A stretch of DNA of 64,000 nucleotides from Hymenobacter citatus (GCF_014333615.1 NZ_JACSCY010000008.1:141227-205226), one strand, 5' to 3'. Positions 1 to 9,015 are shown, counted from the first letter of the stretch. Notes: generated by a model from the letters alone, not told the origin. Translations and numbers: made by a program.

Positions 1-237
1 GCTGTGCGCGAGAGCATCGACATCATCTACAACAAGCTGGTGAAAACCCTGCAACAGAAGGGCCTGACGCCGATGGAAACCAAAGGTGGCGCGTTCGACC
101 CTGATTTGCATGAGGCCATCACGCAAATTCCGGCCCCCAACGAGGAGCTGAAAGGCAAGGTGGTGGACGAGGTAGAGAAAGGTTACTACTTGGGCGACAA
201 GGTATTGCGCCACGCCAAGGTAGTACTGGGTCAATAA
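1..237 (+). CDS. grpE: GrpE nucleotide exchange factor, C-terminal part
   Basis: The window opens inside this gene and only the last 78 codons are present, in frame from base 1. The end of the dimer helix (NKLVKTLQQKGL) leads into the beta-rich head with FDPDLHEAI, GKVVDEVEKGYYLGDKVLRHAKV, the conserved GrpE C-terminal pattern. GrpE releases ADP from DnaK in the Hsp70 cycle. It lies 108 bp upstream of dnaJ on the same strand, the usual grpE-dnaJ order. The 5' part lies outside the window. Confidence 0.95.
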   Translation, partial: AVRESIDIIYNKLVKTLQQKGLTPMETKGGAFDPDLHEAITQIPAPNEELKGKVVDEVEKGYYLGDKVLRHAKVVLGQ

Positions 238-345
238 TTGCAGAGCATCCGCAGGCGGCCACGGACACCGGAGAACTTTCGGACAGTCCGTGGCTGTTGC
301 GGCAACAAACCGGCGGCGTAGTCCGCCCCGGTCAGTGAACGAACT

Positions 346-1485
346 ATGGCAACCAAGCGAGATTATTACGAAATACTGGGCGTCGTGAAAACGGCCTCGG
401 GCGATGAGATTAAGAAGGCTTACCGCAAAGTGGCCATCAAGTATCACCCCGATAAAAACCCCGACGACCCATCGGCCGAAGACAAGTTCAAGGAGGCGGC
501 CGAGGCCTACGAGGTGCTATCGGACCAGGACAAGCGCGCCCGCTACGACCGGTTTGGGCACCAGGGGGTAGGCGGCGCCAGCGGTGGCGGCCCCAACATG
601 GAGGACATCTTCTCCCAGTTCGGCGACATTTTCGGTGGGGGCGGCTTCGAGGGCTTCTTCGGAGGCGGCCAGCGCGGCGGTGGCCGGCGCGTGAAGAAGG
701 GCTCCAACCTGCGCATCAAGCTGAAGCTGGACCTGGAGGAAGTGGCCAACGGCGTCGAAAAAAAGATCAAGGTGAAGCGCTACACGGCGTGCAACACCTG
801 CTCGGGCACCGGCGCTAAAAATGGCACCGACCTGCGCGAGTGCTCTACCTGCCACGGCGAAGGCCAGGTGAAGCGCGTGGTGAATACCATGCTGGGCCAG
901 ATGGTGAGTGCCAGCACTTGCCCTACCTGCCACGGCGAGGGTAAGGTGGTAACTAGCAAGTGCGACGTGTGCCACGGCGAAGGCCGCCAGTTGCAGGAAG
1001 AAATTATTCCGATCAACATTCCGGCGGGTGTGGCCGAGGGCATGCAGCTCTCCATGGGCGGCAAAGGCAACTACCCCGAGCGTGGCGGCGTGCCCGGTGA
1101 CCTGCTGATTCAGATTGAGGAGGAGCCGCACGAGCTACTGAAGCGCGACGGCAACAACATCATGTTTGAGCAGTACATCTCCTTCGTGGATGCGGCGCTG
1201 GGTGCTAACCTGGAAGTGCCGACCATTGAAGGAAAAGTGAAAATCAAGGTAGAGCCGGGCACGCAGCCGGGCAAAATCCTGCGCCTGCGCGGCAAAGGCA
1301 TCAAGGACATCAATGGCTACGGCCGCGGTGACCAGCTGATTCACCTGAACGTGTGGACGCCCAAAAACGTGAACGGCGAGGAGCGCGAGCTGCTCGAAAA
1401 GCTCCGCAATGCGCAGAATTTCACACCAAATCCTGGTAAAAACGAGAAAGGCTTCTTCGAGAAAGTGAAGGAGTACTTCCAATAG
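346..1485 (+). CDS. dnaJ: Chaperone DnaJ (Hsp40)
   Basis: This is a full-length, 379-residue type I J-protein that delivers substrates to DnaK and stimulates its ATPase. The J domain (residues about 5-70) carries HPD at 34-36. A Gly/Phe-rich linker follows (about 76-115). A zinc-binding region (about 149-216) has four CxxCxGxG-type motifs ([32 protein letters not shown]). The rest is the two-part substrate-binding region and dimer end. The ATG start precedes a canonical [10 protein letters not shown]. It is followed by a strong intrinsic terminator, so grpE-dnaJ probably ends a transcription unit here. Confidence 0.98.
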   Translation: MATKRDYYEILGVVKTASGDEIKKAYRKVAIKYHPDKNPDDPSAEDKFKEAAEAYEVLSDQDKRARYDRFGHQGVGGASGGGPNMEDIFSQFGDIFGGGGFEGFFGGGQRGGGRRVKKGSNLRIKLKLDLEEVANGVEKKIKVKRYTACNTCSGTGAKNGTDLRECSTCHGEGQVKRVVNTMLGQMVSASTCPTCHGEGKVVTSKCDVCHGEGRQLQEEIIPINIPAGVAEGMQLSMGGKGNYPERGGVPGDLLIQIEEEPHELLKRDGNNIMFEQYISFVDAALGANLEVPTIEGKVKIKVEPGTQPGKILRLRGKGIKDINGYGRGDQLIHLNVWTPKNVNGEERELLEKLRNAQNFTPNPGKNEKGFFEKVKEYFQ

Positions 1486-1490
1486 AATCA

Positions 1491-1530
1491 CGGATTAAGC
1501 CGGATTTTTCGGATTCCACGGATTTTGTGG
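1491..1530. repeat. CGGATT-type interspersed repeat
   Basis: CGGATT recurs here at short spacing. The 16-mer at 1501-1516 is identical to 9805-9820, which lies inside a coding region, and a third related copy is at 9945-9983. It sits directly after the dnaJ stop. I know no function for it. Confidence 0.6.
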
Positions 1531-1539
1531 ACGATTGCA

Positions 1540-1576
1540 AAGCCTGCTTCCTTTTCGAGGGAAGCAGGCTTTTTTG
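1540..1576 (+). terminator. Rho-independent terminator of dnaJ
   Basis: An 11-12 bp stem (AAGCCTGCTTCC pairing with GGAAGCAGGCTT) around a short loop is followed by a T run. It lies 55 bp after the dnaJ stop. Confidence 0.85.
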
Positions 1577-1627
1577 TTGGGTTCAGGTCAGCGCTGATAG
1601 TGAAAACCAGCGGGATCTATAGCAGGT

Positions 1628-1727
1628 CGTCATTTCGACCAGCGGGAGAAATCTCGCGTGCTCCCGCTAATTTCCAACTACTGGATTACCGTTGCACGCG
1701 AGATTTCTCCCGCTGGTCGAAATGACG
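1628..1727. repeat. REPIN-like inverted repeat, ATTTC class
   Basis: Two 33-bp arms (1628-1660 and 1695-1727) are perfect inverted copies around a 34-nt loop. Each arm begins CGTC and contains its own mini-stem ATTTC/GAAAT, then CTCGCGTG. The gap of about 340 bp between dnaJ and the sigma factor gene is filled by a CGGATT repeat, the dnaJ terminator and this element. A possible TAnnTTTG -7 box for the sigma gene is at 1765-1772. Confidence 0.85.
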
Positions 1728-1827
1728 GTCTATTTGGTTTAAGTTACTACCCTGATTTGCAAAATATTTTTGCACGCACCTGTAATGATTGCTAGAGCCT
1801 GACGATAAATACAGTAAATCGTCCGTT

Positions 1828-2334
1828 ATGCTCGCCGCGCCGCCCGACTTTCTGGTTTTGCTGAACGAATACCAGCCGCTGTTGCGGCGGGTATGCCGCC
1901 TGTACTGCCCCGATGCCGACGACCGGCAGGACTTGTACCAGGAAATAGTGACGCAGCTGTGGCAAGCGTGGCCGCGCTACCAGCCCCGGCCCGATGTGAA
2001 AGTCAGCACGTGGCTCTACCGCGTGGCACTTAATGTAGCCATCAGCGACTTGCGCCAGCGCACCCGCCGCCCTGCCGCCGCCCACCTCGACGCGGCCCGA
2101 CTACCCGACGTGCCCCTACTCCCCGCCGATGGCCCCGATACGGATGATCTGCACCAGTTGTACCGGGCTATCAACTGCCTTTCCGATGTAGACAAAGCCT
2201 TTGTGCTGCTCTATCTGGAGGAGCGTACCTACGAGGAAATGGCTGATATTCTGGGTATCACGCAAAACAACGTGCGTGTGAAAATGCACCGCGTGCAAGA
2301 AAAACTTCGTCAACTCTTAACGCAACCCGCCTGA
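1828..2334 (+). CDS. ECF-type RNA polymerase sigma factor
   Basis: This sigma-70 family factor of the extracytoplasmic-function type would redirect RNA polymerase to specific promoters. Region 2 is seen as DLYQEIVTQLWQAW and STWLYRVALNVAISDLR. Region 4 is a helix-turn-helix (EERTYEEMADILGITQNNVR, then KMHRVQEKLRQLL). I prefer the ATG at 1828 (168 residues). An in-frame TTG at 1789 would add 13 residues that the family does not need. The stop overlaps the next ATG by one base (TGATG), so the membrane protein downstream is translationally coupled and is the obvious candidate regulator. Confidence 0.9.
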   Translation: MLAAPPDFLVLLNEYQPLLRRVCRLYCPDADDRQDLYQEIVTQLWQAWPRYQPRPDVKVSTWLYRVALNVAISDLRQRTRRPAAAHLDAARLPDVPLLPADGPDTDDLHQLYRAINCLSDVDKAFVLLYLEERTYEEMADILGITQNNVRVKMHRVQEKLRQLLTQPA

Positions 2335-2960
2335 TGGAACTCGATGAGCTACGCCGGCGCTGGCAACAGCCCGCCCCTGATGTTTCCACTTCTTATAACG
2401 CACAAACCTTAGAACAACTACTCATGAAAACGAAGCAAAACTCGATTGGCCGGATGCGGCGCAATGCCCGGTGGGAACTGGGGTTCACTTTGGTACTGCT
2501 AGTGGGTAGCACCATCGGATTCTTCTATGTGAAGAGCCTTGAAACGCGTACCATGTTACTGTGGCTTATCCTCATTAGTCTGATAAGCCTAGTGTCGTAT
2601 CACCGCCACATGCTCAGCGGTATTCAAGAGCTGAGCGGGGTAGGCGCCACCATACACACGCACATTACACAGCGGGTAGCAGGTCTTCGGCAACTACTGC
2701 AAGCTTCCTACCGCTCTAGTGTGTGGGTGCTGTGTGTCACGTTCGGCATCGTCCTTTCCTTTGCGCTATACAAAGCGCTGACTCAGTATTCTGGTCGGTT
2801 ATTACTGATCCAGCTCGTGGGGGTAGGGCTAGGCTGCGTGGTAGCCGTGGTGGTTAGCCATTTCGTGCGCCGCGTGGTTCGCCAGGTATTGCAGGACCTC
2901 TACGGCCGCCACCTCGACCGGCTGGAAGCTGCCCTGAGCGACTTACAGGATGCTCAATAA
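2334..2960 (+). CDS. Membrane protein coupled to ECF sigma factor (putative anti-sigma)
   Basis: This 208-residue protein has a soluble N-terminus of about 45 residues (MELDELRRRWQQ...), four hydrophobic segments (about 49-67, 73-90, 127-148, 153-175) and a C-terminal amphipathic helix. I see no zinc-binding HxxxCxxC motif of classical ZAS anti-sigma domains. The one-base overlap with the sigma gene and the cytoplasmic head joined to a membrane domain suggest that it holds or senses for that sigma factor; this is inference from context. No catalytic motif is visible. Confidence 0.75.
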   Translation: MELDELRRRWQQPAPDVSTSYNAQTLEQLLMKTKQNSIGRMRRNARWELGFTLVLLVGSTIGFFYVKSLETRTMLLWLILISLISLVSYHRHMLSGIQELSGVGATIHTHITQRVAGLRQLLQASYRSSVWVLCVTFGIVLSFALYKALTQYSGRLLLIQLVGVGLGCVVAVVVSHFVRRVVRQVLQDLYGRHLDRLEAALSDLQDAQ

Positions 2961-3093
2961 GTGCGAGCTTACAACAGTTCACAGGGTATTCTCAACAGTT
3001 CGGTCCCGGTAGTTTACCGATTGGGTAAAATAGGCATCAATTCCTTCGCCGGAACCTGTATTATTACGGCGTTAACCTTTCCCTTTTCTATTT

Positions 3094-4041
3094 GTGCAAC
3101 CTATACTCGAAGCGCTGAACGTACGCAAGGCCTACGCCCAGCATACTGCACTAGACGGCGTGAGCCTAGCCATTCCGGAGGGCAGCATCTTTGGATTGCT
3201 GGGACCCAACGGTGCGGGCAAAACCTCGCTCATCCGCATCATCACCCAGATTACGGCCGCCGATGAGGGCGAAATCCGGTTTCGGGGGCAGAAGCTGAAC
3301 CCTGAGCACATTGCCCAGATTGGCTACCTGCCCGAGGAGCGCGGCCTGTATAAGAAGATGAAGGTAGGGGAACAGTTGCTTTACTTGGCTCGCCTGCGCG
3401 GTCTGAGTCGGGCTGATGCTACACAGCGCATCAAGAACTGGCTCACACGCTTCGACATCAAGCCCTGGGCCGAAAAAAACGTGGAAGACCTCAGCAAAGG
3501 CATGCAACAGAAGGTACAGTTCATTGCCACGGTGCTGCACGAGCCTAGCCTGATCATCCTCGATGAGCCGTTCTCCGGCTTCGACCCCATCAACGCCAAT
3601 CTCATCAAGGACGAAATTCTGGAGCTACGCCAGCGCGGGGCCACCATCATTTTCTCTACTCACCGCATGGAGTCGGTGGAGGAAATGTGCGACAGCATTG
3701 CCCTGATCAACCGCTCGCGCAAAGTGCTGGACGGTACCGTTACGGACATCCGCGACGCGTTCAAAACCCAAACCTACATAGTGGAAGGCAAGGGCCGCTT
3801 GATGGTGCTGCACCCCGATTTTGAGGTGCTAGAGCACAAAGAGCGCGAAAACGGCTTCTTCCAGGACCGCATTCGACTGCACGCCGGTACTACCCCCAAC
3901 GATTTGCTGCGCTACCTTATTGGTAACGTGGAGGTGCACGCCTTCCGGGAGCAGATTCCGAGTATCAATGAAATCTTTATCCGGCGGGTGCGCGAAACGA
4001 TGCCCGAGACGCTGGTGGAGCTGGAAGAAAGTAGCAACTAA
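3094..4041 (+). CDS. ABC transporter ATP-binding protein, NatA-like
   Basis: The ATPase subunit of an ABC-2 type exporter, 315 residues. Walker A is GPNGAGKTS (37-45), the signature is LSKGMQQK (133-140), Walker B is LIILDEP (153-159) and the switch histidine is H190. About 100 residues of C-terminal extension follow, typical of the NatA group. The start is GTG; no upstream ATG in frame fits, and QPILEALNVRKAY begins the normal fold. The permease gene follows 15 bp after the stop, so the two form one exporter. The substrate cannot be told from sequence; the family exports ions, drugs or lipids. Confidence 0.92.
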   Translation: MQPILEALNVRKAYAQHTALDGVSLAIPEGSIFGLLGPNGAGKTSLIRIITQITAADEGEIRFRGQKLNPEHIAQIGYLPEERGLYKKMKVGEQLLYLARLRGLSRADATQRIKNWLTRFDIKPWAEKNVEDLSKGMQQKVQFIATVLHEPSLIILDEPFSGFDPINANLIKDEILELRQRGATIIFSTHRMESVEEMCDSIALINRSRKVLDGTVTDIRDAFKTQTYIVEGKGRLMVLHPDFEVLEHKERENGFFQDRIRLHAGTTPNDLLRYLIGNVEVHAFREQIPSINEIFIRRVRETMPETLVELEESSN

Positions 4042-4056
4042 TTTACTGTCAAGAGA

Positions 4057-5439
4057 ATGGAATCGAAATTTTGGCTGGTAGCCCAGCGTGAATACCTTAC
4101 CCGGGTCCGCAAAAAAAGCTTTCTGATTCTGACGCTGCTGGTACCGGTGCTATTCGTCGGCTTTGGGTTTCTGATAGCCCGAGTAGCCATGGCCGACAAC
4201 GACGAAATCGACGTGGTGCGGGTGCTGGACCAGAGCCCGGCCCGGCTGGGCAGCCGCCTGAAGTCGACGGCGCGGCTGCAATTTATTCCAGTGCAGGGGC
4301 CACTGGAGCAGGCCAAAAGCGCGTACCGCAAATCGGACGATGGCGGTCTGCTCTACCTGCCGGCTACCATCACGCCGCAACAAAACACAGGCATTCAGCT
4401 ATATGCCAAAGGCAATGTGAGCCTGCGTAAGCAGAAAGCCGTGGAAGACGCGCTGGATAAGATACTAGCCGAGGAAAAGCTGCGCGGCGCCGGCCTGTCG
4501 CAGGAAAAGCTGGATGCGCTCCGGTCTTCGGTAGATGTAGCCAGCATCAATCTGGATGAAGAAGGCAAGGAAAAAAGCAGCAACGCGCTGGCTACTTCGG
4601 GCATCTCCTACGCGCTGGCCCTACTGATTTATATGTTCATCTTTATCTACGGCGTGCAGATTATGCGTGGGGTAGGGGAGGAGAAATCGAGCCGGATCAT
4701 GGAAGTGATGCTGTCGTCGGTGAAGCCGTTTCAGCTGATGATGGGCAAAATTGTGGGCATAGCCGCCGTGGGGCTTACGCAGTTCTTGCTGTGGGGCCTG
4801 CTCTCGTGGGGCGCAGGTACGCTGGTAGGGTCGGTGGTGCTGAATAAATTTGCGCCACCTAAAACGGAGGTAGCCACCACCGCTACGCAAACCACTGCGG
4901 ATAGCGCAGCATCGGGCAGCATCTCGGCCACCACGCAACCCATCGACGGCCAGGATGCCATACAGCAGGCAACCACGGCGCGTACGGGCGTTTTCAAAGT
5001 GCTGGCCGATTTGCCCATTGGCACCATCCTATTTGGCTTCATCGCCTATTTTCTAGGCGGTTACCTGCTTTACGGGGCCTTGTTTGGTGCCATCGGTGCA
5101 GCCGTAGACGACCAAACGGACACCCAGCAATTCATGTTTCCCATCACCATGCCCTTGATTTTGAGCTACATCATTGGCGTATCCGTGATTCTGCGCAACC
5201 CCGATGGACCGGTGGCGTTCTGGATGTCGATGATTCCGTTCACCTCGCCCATTGCCATGGTCATTCGCCTACCCTTTGGGGTGCCGGCGTGGCAACTGGC
5301 CTTGTCGCTGGTGCTGCTGGCCATTGGGTTTGTAGGCACCGTGTGGGTAGGAGCGCGCATCTACCGGGTAGGCGTGCTGATGTACGGCAAGAAAGTAACT
5401 TACCGCGAGCTGTCGAAGTGGATGTTCTATAAGGGGTAG
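4057..5439 (+). CDS. ABC-2 type permease, NatB-like
   Basis: This 460-residue membrane partner of the preceding ATPase has one TM near residues 22-44, a large extracytoplasmic domain (about 45-185), then five or so TM segments from about 188 on. GEEKSSRIMEVMLSSVKP, just after the second TM, is the characteristic cytoplasmic motif of NatB/ABC-2 permeases. A Thr/Ala-rich low-complexity stretch (about 265-305) sits between TMs. Sodium export is known for NatAB of Bacillus, but that substrate is not shown here. Confidence 0.92.
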   Translation: MESKFWLVAQREYLTRVRKKSFLILTLLVPVLFVGFGFLIARVAMADNDEIDVVRVLDQSPARLGSRLKSTARLQFIPVQGPLEQAKSAYRKSDDGGLLYLPATITPQQNTGIQLYAKGNVSLRKQKAVEDALDKILAEEKLRGAGLSQEKLDALRSSVDVASINLDEEGKEKSSNALATSGISYALALLIYMFIFIYGVQIMRGVGEEKSSRIMEVMLSSVKPFQLMMGKIVGIAAVGLTQFLLWGLLSWGAGTLVGSVVLNKFAPPKTEVATTATQTTADSAASGSISATTQPIDGQDAIQQATTARTGVFKVLADLPIGTILFGFIAYFLGGYLLYGALFGAIGAAVDDQTDTQQFMFPITMPLILSYIIGVSVILRNPDGPVAFWMSMIPFTSPIAMVIRLPFGVPAWQLALSLVLLAIGFVGTVWVGARIYRVGVLMYGKKVTYRELSKWMFYKG

Positions 5440-5443
5440 CAAA

Positions 5444-5502
5444 CACTGCGTCCTCTGCGGGCTAAATCGTTGTTATGGTTTTAGCCCGCAGAGGACGCAG
5501 TG
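5444..5502. repeat. Long perfect hairpin (CTGCGTCCTCTGCGG family)
   Basis: The 23-bp arms 5444-5466 and 5480-5502 are perfect inverted copies around a 13-nt loop, starting 5 bp after the permease stop. A partial direct copy (ACGCAGATGACGCAGAGGA) follows at 5505-5523. It may double as a terminator, although it lacks a T run. Confidence 0.8.
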
Positions 5503-5542
5503 GAAAACGCAGATGACGCAGAGGAGGGCGTATCTTTGAGTT

Positions 5543-6412
5543 ATGCGCGTCTTACTCTTCTTACTGCTACTTGTTGCACCGGCTGTACACGCCCAGGACA
5601 AACCTGCCTACCGCCTGTTCACGGCCGCCGGCAAGCCCGCCGACTACAACAAAATGCTGGCCCAACTGGCCCAGGCCGATGTGGTGCTGTTCGGCGAGCA
5701 GCACAACGACCCCATTGCGCACTGGCTGGAGCTACAAGTAGCCCGAGACCTGGCCCAGCGCAAGCAAGGCCAGTTGGTGCTTGGGTTGGAGATGTTTGAG
5801 CGCGACGTGCAGCCTCAAGTAGAGCAGTACAACACCGGCGAGCTAACCGATCAGGCCTTCGAAGCTGACAGCCGCCCCTGGCCCAATTACGCCACCGACT
5901 ACAAACCCCTGCTGCAACTGGCCCGCCAGCAAAAGCTGCGCGTGGTAGGCACCAATGTACCCCGCCGCTACGCCTCGCAGGTAGCCAAGGGTAGCCTGTC
6001 GGTCCTCAATGCCCTACCCGACGCGGAAAAGGCCTGGCTGGCACCCCTACCCATCACCGTCGATTTTGAGCTGCCGGGTTACAAGAATATGCAAGCCATG
6101 TTTGGGGGCGATGCGGCCCATGCCGCGGGCGTGCAAAACATCATTCAGGCGCAGGCGCTGAAGGATGCTACGATGGCTTATTTCATCCGCCAGAGCCGGC
6201 AGCCGGGCCAGACTATGTTGCACTTCAATGGCAGCTACCACTCCGACAACCACGACGGCATTGTGTGGTACTTAAAGCAAGCAGAGCCGCAGCTAAAGAT
6301 CCTGACCATCTCCACCATATCGCAGGAACAGCTGCAAAAACTGGACAAGGACAATCAGCAAAAAGCTGACTACATCGTAGTGGTGCCCGCCGACATGACC
6401 AAGACGTATTGA
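5543..6412 (+). CDS. Secreted ChaN/DUF399-family protein
   Basis: The protein has 289 residues with a cleavable signal peptide (MRVLLFLLLLVAPAVHA, cut before Q). ChaN-family features are VVLFGEQHNDPIAHWLELQ near the N-terminus, LGLEMFERDVQPQV, a PWPNYATDYKPLL segment and a late MLHFNGSYHSDNHDG histidine motif. Relatives (ChaN, PhuW) bind haem or take part in iron uptake, and Tiki-type members are proteases; which applies here is unknown. No lipobox cysteine is seen, unlike some lipoprotein members. Confidence 0.85.
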   Translation: MRVLLFLLLLVAPAVHAQDKPAYRLFTAAGKPADYNKMLAQLAQADVVLFGEQHNDPIAHWLELQVARDLAQRKQGQLVLGLEMFERDVQPQVEQYNTGELTDQAFEADSRPWPNYATDYKPLLQLARQQKLRVVGTNVPRRYASQVAKGSLSVLNALPDAEKAWLAPLPITVDFELPGYKNMQAMFGGDAAHAAGVQNIIQAQALKDATMAYFIRQSRQPGQTMLHFNGSYHSDNHDGIVWYLKQAEPQLKILTISTISQEQLQKLDKDNQQKADYIVVVPADMTKTY

Positions 6413-6485
6413 GCAGACAAGGGTAGGACTTGTGTAGCCAACACCCACCCACAACTCAACGGCGAAAAATGCAGTTATAAGCTGC

Positions 6486-7838
6486 ATGAATAAGCTAAAA
6501 CAGTGGTGGTCTGATATCAATTCGAGTCTGTGGTTTGTGCCTACCATCATGGTGGTGGTAGCCATGCTACTGGCCTATGGGCTAGTGATGATTGACGATG
6601 GCATCAGCCACGATTGGGTATCGGAGTACCCACTGCTATTTGGTGCGGGCGCCGACGGTGCCCGTGGGATGCTCTCGGCCATTGCCAGCTCTATGATTAC
6701 GGTGGCGGGCCTTATTTTCTCGCTCACGCTCTCTACCCTGGCGCAGGTATCGAGCCAGTATACACCGCGGCTGCTGCGCAACTTCATGCGCGACCGGGCT
6801 AATCAGGTGGTGATGGGCTTTTTCGTAGGCATCTTTGTGTATTGCCTGATGGTGCTGCGCACGATTCGCGGGGGCGACGAGGGCAAATTTATTCCGTCGC
6901 TGGCGGTGGCATTTGGACTGCTGCTGGCCTTGGTCAGCATTGGCATGCTGATTTTTTTTATCCATCATATTGCCTCCTCCGTGCAGGCGGCCAACATTAT
7001 TGCCGGGGCTTCGGAAGAAACGTATAAGTCGATGCAGAAGCTATTTCCGACTGCGTTGGGGGAAGCCGCTGATGCGGAAGAAAAGGCCGATCTGGCTACT
7101 ACAGACGGATTGCGCTGGCTCCCTATTCCGGCGCGCACTACCGGCTACGTGCAGGGCATCGACAACGAGTCTATCCTGGAATTTGCGAAGGATAAGGATG
7201 GTGTCATTCGCATGGAGCATACCATCGGCAGCTTTGTGGCTATGGGCGACCCGCTGGTGTCGGTAGCCCTGTACCAGGACGACGAAAAGCTGCTGACTGA
7301 GACGGAAGAGACTATTGAGCACCTAAACAATCAGTTCAGCATTGGCCACCAGCGCACGTTGGATCAGGATGCTGGCTTCGGTATTCGCCAGATTGTGGAC
7401 ATTGCGTTGAAAGCACTGTCGCCAGGCATCAACGATACCACTACGGCTATCATGTGCATCGACCACCTGGGGGGACTAATCAGCTACCTGGCCAACCGCC
7501 AGTTGGGCTCCCCACTGCGTACGGCTGGCGACCGGGTACGCGTCATTGCCAACAGCCCGGATTTCGACAAATACGTATCCACCGCCTTCGACCAGATTCG
7601 TACCAGCGGTGCCGACAACGTGGCCGTGCACCTGCGCACGCTCACCGCGTTTGAAACCATTGCGCGGCGGACGTCCTCCTTCAAGCGCCGGCAGATAATA
7701 CGTCGGCAGTGCGAGCGAACCCTGCAAACCGCCGAAAAAAACCTCACCGACGCGCACGAGCTGCAACGGGTACGCACGCGGCAGGCTGAAGCCTTGCAGC
7801 TGCTAAATACGCCGCTCTTGGAAAAGCTGCCAGCCTAG
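6486..7838 (+). CDS. DUF2254 family membrane protein
   Basis: This 450-residue protein has four N-terminal TM segments (about 17-36, 62-85, 108-126, 137-160). The stretch GARGMLSAIASSMITVAGL after the first TM is the hallmark of the DUF2254 family. The remaining 280 residues form a soluble domain including SPGINDTTTAIMCIDHL. The function of the family is not established. It ends just before a bidirectional terminator shared with the convergent Fe-S carrier gene. Confidence 0.85.
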   Translation: MNKLKQWWSDINSSLWFVPTIMVVVAMLLAYGLVMIDDGISHDWVSEYPLLFGAGADGARGMLSAIASSMITVAGLIFSLTLSTLAQVSSQYTPRLLRNFMRDRANQVVMGFFVGIFVYCLMVLRTIRGGDEGKFIPSLAVAFGLLLALVSIGMLIFFIHHIASSVQAANIIAGASEETYKSMQKLFPTALGEAADAEEKADLATTDGLRWLPIPARTTGYVQGIDNESILEFAKDKDGVIRMEHTIGSFVAMGDPLVSVALYQDDEKLLTETEETIEHLNNQFSIGHQRTLDQDAGFGIRQIVDIALKALSPGINDTTTAIMCIDHLGGLISYLANRQLGSPLRTAGDRVRVIANSPDFDKYVSTAFDQIRTSGADNVAVHLRTLTAFETIARRTSSFKRRQIIRRQCERTLQTAEKNLTDAHELQRVRTRQAEALQLLNTPLLEKLPA

Positions 7839-7854
7839 CCCACAACACGCAAAA

Positions 7855-7883
7855 GCCCCTCGCCACTGCACGTGACGAGGGGC
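7855..7883. terminator. Bidirectional terminator between convergent genes
   Basis: An 8-bp GC-rich stem (GCCCCTCG pairing with CGAGGGGC) is flanked by AAAA on the left, which gives a T run for minus-strand transcripts. It lies between the DUF2254 stop (7838) and the Fe-S carrier stop (7907). Confidence 0.7.
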
Positions 7884-7906
7884 CGCGAAGAATACAAAGC
7901 AATAGG

Positions 7907-8260
7907 CTACGCCGAGAACGACGAGCCGCAGCCGCAGGTGCTCTTGGCCTGAGGGTTGTTGAACACAAAGCCGCGGGCATTCAAGCCATCCTGAAAGTCG
8001 ACTTCCATGCCCATCACGTACATGGCGTGCTTTTTATCCATAATGAGTAATACGCCATCCAGGTCGAAGGTTTCGTCGGCGTCTTTGGCTTTATCGAAGC
8101 CTAGCAGGTAGCTCAGGCCCGAACAGCCACCGCCCTGCACGCCCACGCGCAGACCGTACTCGGTCGGTACATTTTTGTCGCGGAGAATGGTACGAACCTC
8201 CTCCAGAGCGCGAGGAGTGAGGCTGATGGGAGCAAGCTTGGTCGAAACAGCAGTAGCCAT
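7907..8260 (-). CDS. A-type iron-sulfur cluster carrier (IscA/SufA/ErpA family)
   Basis: A 117-residue HesB/IscA-fold scaffold that receives and passes on Fe-S clusters. The three invariant cysteines are visible: C46 in GGGCSG, and C109 and C111 in TCGCGSSFSA. The ATG at 8260 gives the standard length; an open frame extends 30 codons further upstream but looks non-coding. A possible -7 box TATCTTTG (minus strand 8294-8287) lies 27 bp upstream. No other isc/suf gene is adjacent. Confidence 0.93.
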   Translation of the reverse strand: MATAVSTKLAPISLTPRALEEVRTILRDKNVPTEYGLRVGVQGGGCSGLSYLLGFDKAKDADETFDLDGVLLIMDKKHAMYVMGMEVDFQDGLNARGFVFNNPQAKSTCGCGSSFSA

Positions 8261-8462
8261 AAGACAGAGGTAGATAATGGAGAAGGCAAAGATACAAACC
8301 GACGCGCAGAGTACTATTCGCGCGTAGTTCATCAAGTTATAGTATAACACGTTACTATCCCCTACGGTTCACCGTATATCTTTGCGGCCCGTTACGGACG
8401 CGCTGTTCTCTTACCTTCCTTTCCTTCTCACGCATGGGTGCCAGCCGGTGCCTACCCCTTAT

Positions 8463-8999
8463 ATGGATACTACCGCTTACATTTTTGACCTGCTAAAGAT
8501 AATTCTACCTGCTTTGCTGGTGGCAGGTTCTATTTTCTATCTGGTGCAGCAATACTTCGAGAAAGAACAGCAGCGCCGCCTGATTGAACTACGCCTGCAA
8601 AGCAGTAAAGAAGTATTGCCCGTGCGTCTGCAAGCCTACGAGCGAATCATCCTGTTCCTGGAGCGTATCACGCCCAGCAACCTGCTAGTGCGCCTAAGCA
8701 GTGCAGGCCAGTCGGCGCCCGACTACCACCGCCTGCTACTGCAGGAAATCCGCGCCGAGTACGAGCACAATCTTTCCCAGCAGCTCTATATGAGTCCCGA
8801 GGCGTGGCAGCAGGTGAAGCAGGCCAAGGAAAACGTACTGACGATGATTAATCAGGCGTACCACGGTTTGCCCCAGCCCCAGCAAGCCCGCGGCACGGAG
8901 CTGGCGAAGCGCGTGCTCGAAACCGTTATTGCCAACGAGGTAGACCCTACCACCCAGGCTTTAAACGTAGTAAAGCACGAAGCTACAGGGCTTTTCTAA
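8463..8999 (+). CDS. Conserved membrane-anchored protein of unknown function
   Basis: This 178-residue protein has a single TM (about 11-29), then a highly charged helical region (EKEQQRRLIELRLQSSKEV) and a mostly helical soluble domain (RIILFLERITPSNLLVRL). Proteins of this layout are common in Bacteroidota and have no known role. The ATG at 8463 is chosen because it precedes the TM directly; a TATCTTTG -7-like box at 8377-8384 lies upstream and is divergent from the Fe-S carrier gene. Confidence 0.75.
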   Translation: MDTTAYIFDLLKIILPALLVAGSIFYLVQQYFEKEQQRRLIELRLQSSKEVLPVRLQAYERIILFLERITPSNLLVRLSSAGQSAPDYHRLLLQEIRAEYEHNLSQQLYMSPEAWQQVKQAKENVLTMINQAYHGLPQPQQARGTELAKRVLETVIANEVDPTTQALNVVKHEATGLF

Positions 9000-9015
9000 G
9001 AAGTAAACGCTCATG

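Noticed and set aside
517..1131. Long open frame antisense to dnaJ
   Set aside because: It mirrors the GC-rich codon pattern of dnaJ and has no recognisable protein features; the same holds for the many long antisense frames over clpC, the pumps, the glycosidase and mutL.
2961..3266. Open frame between the sigma-linked membrane protein and the ABC ATPase
   Set aside because: It overlaps the ATPase gene in another frame and shows no protein-like pattern.
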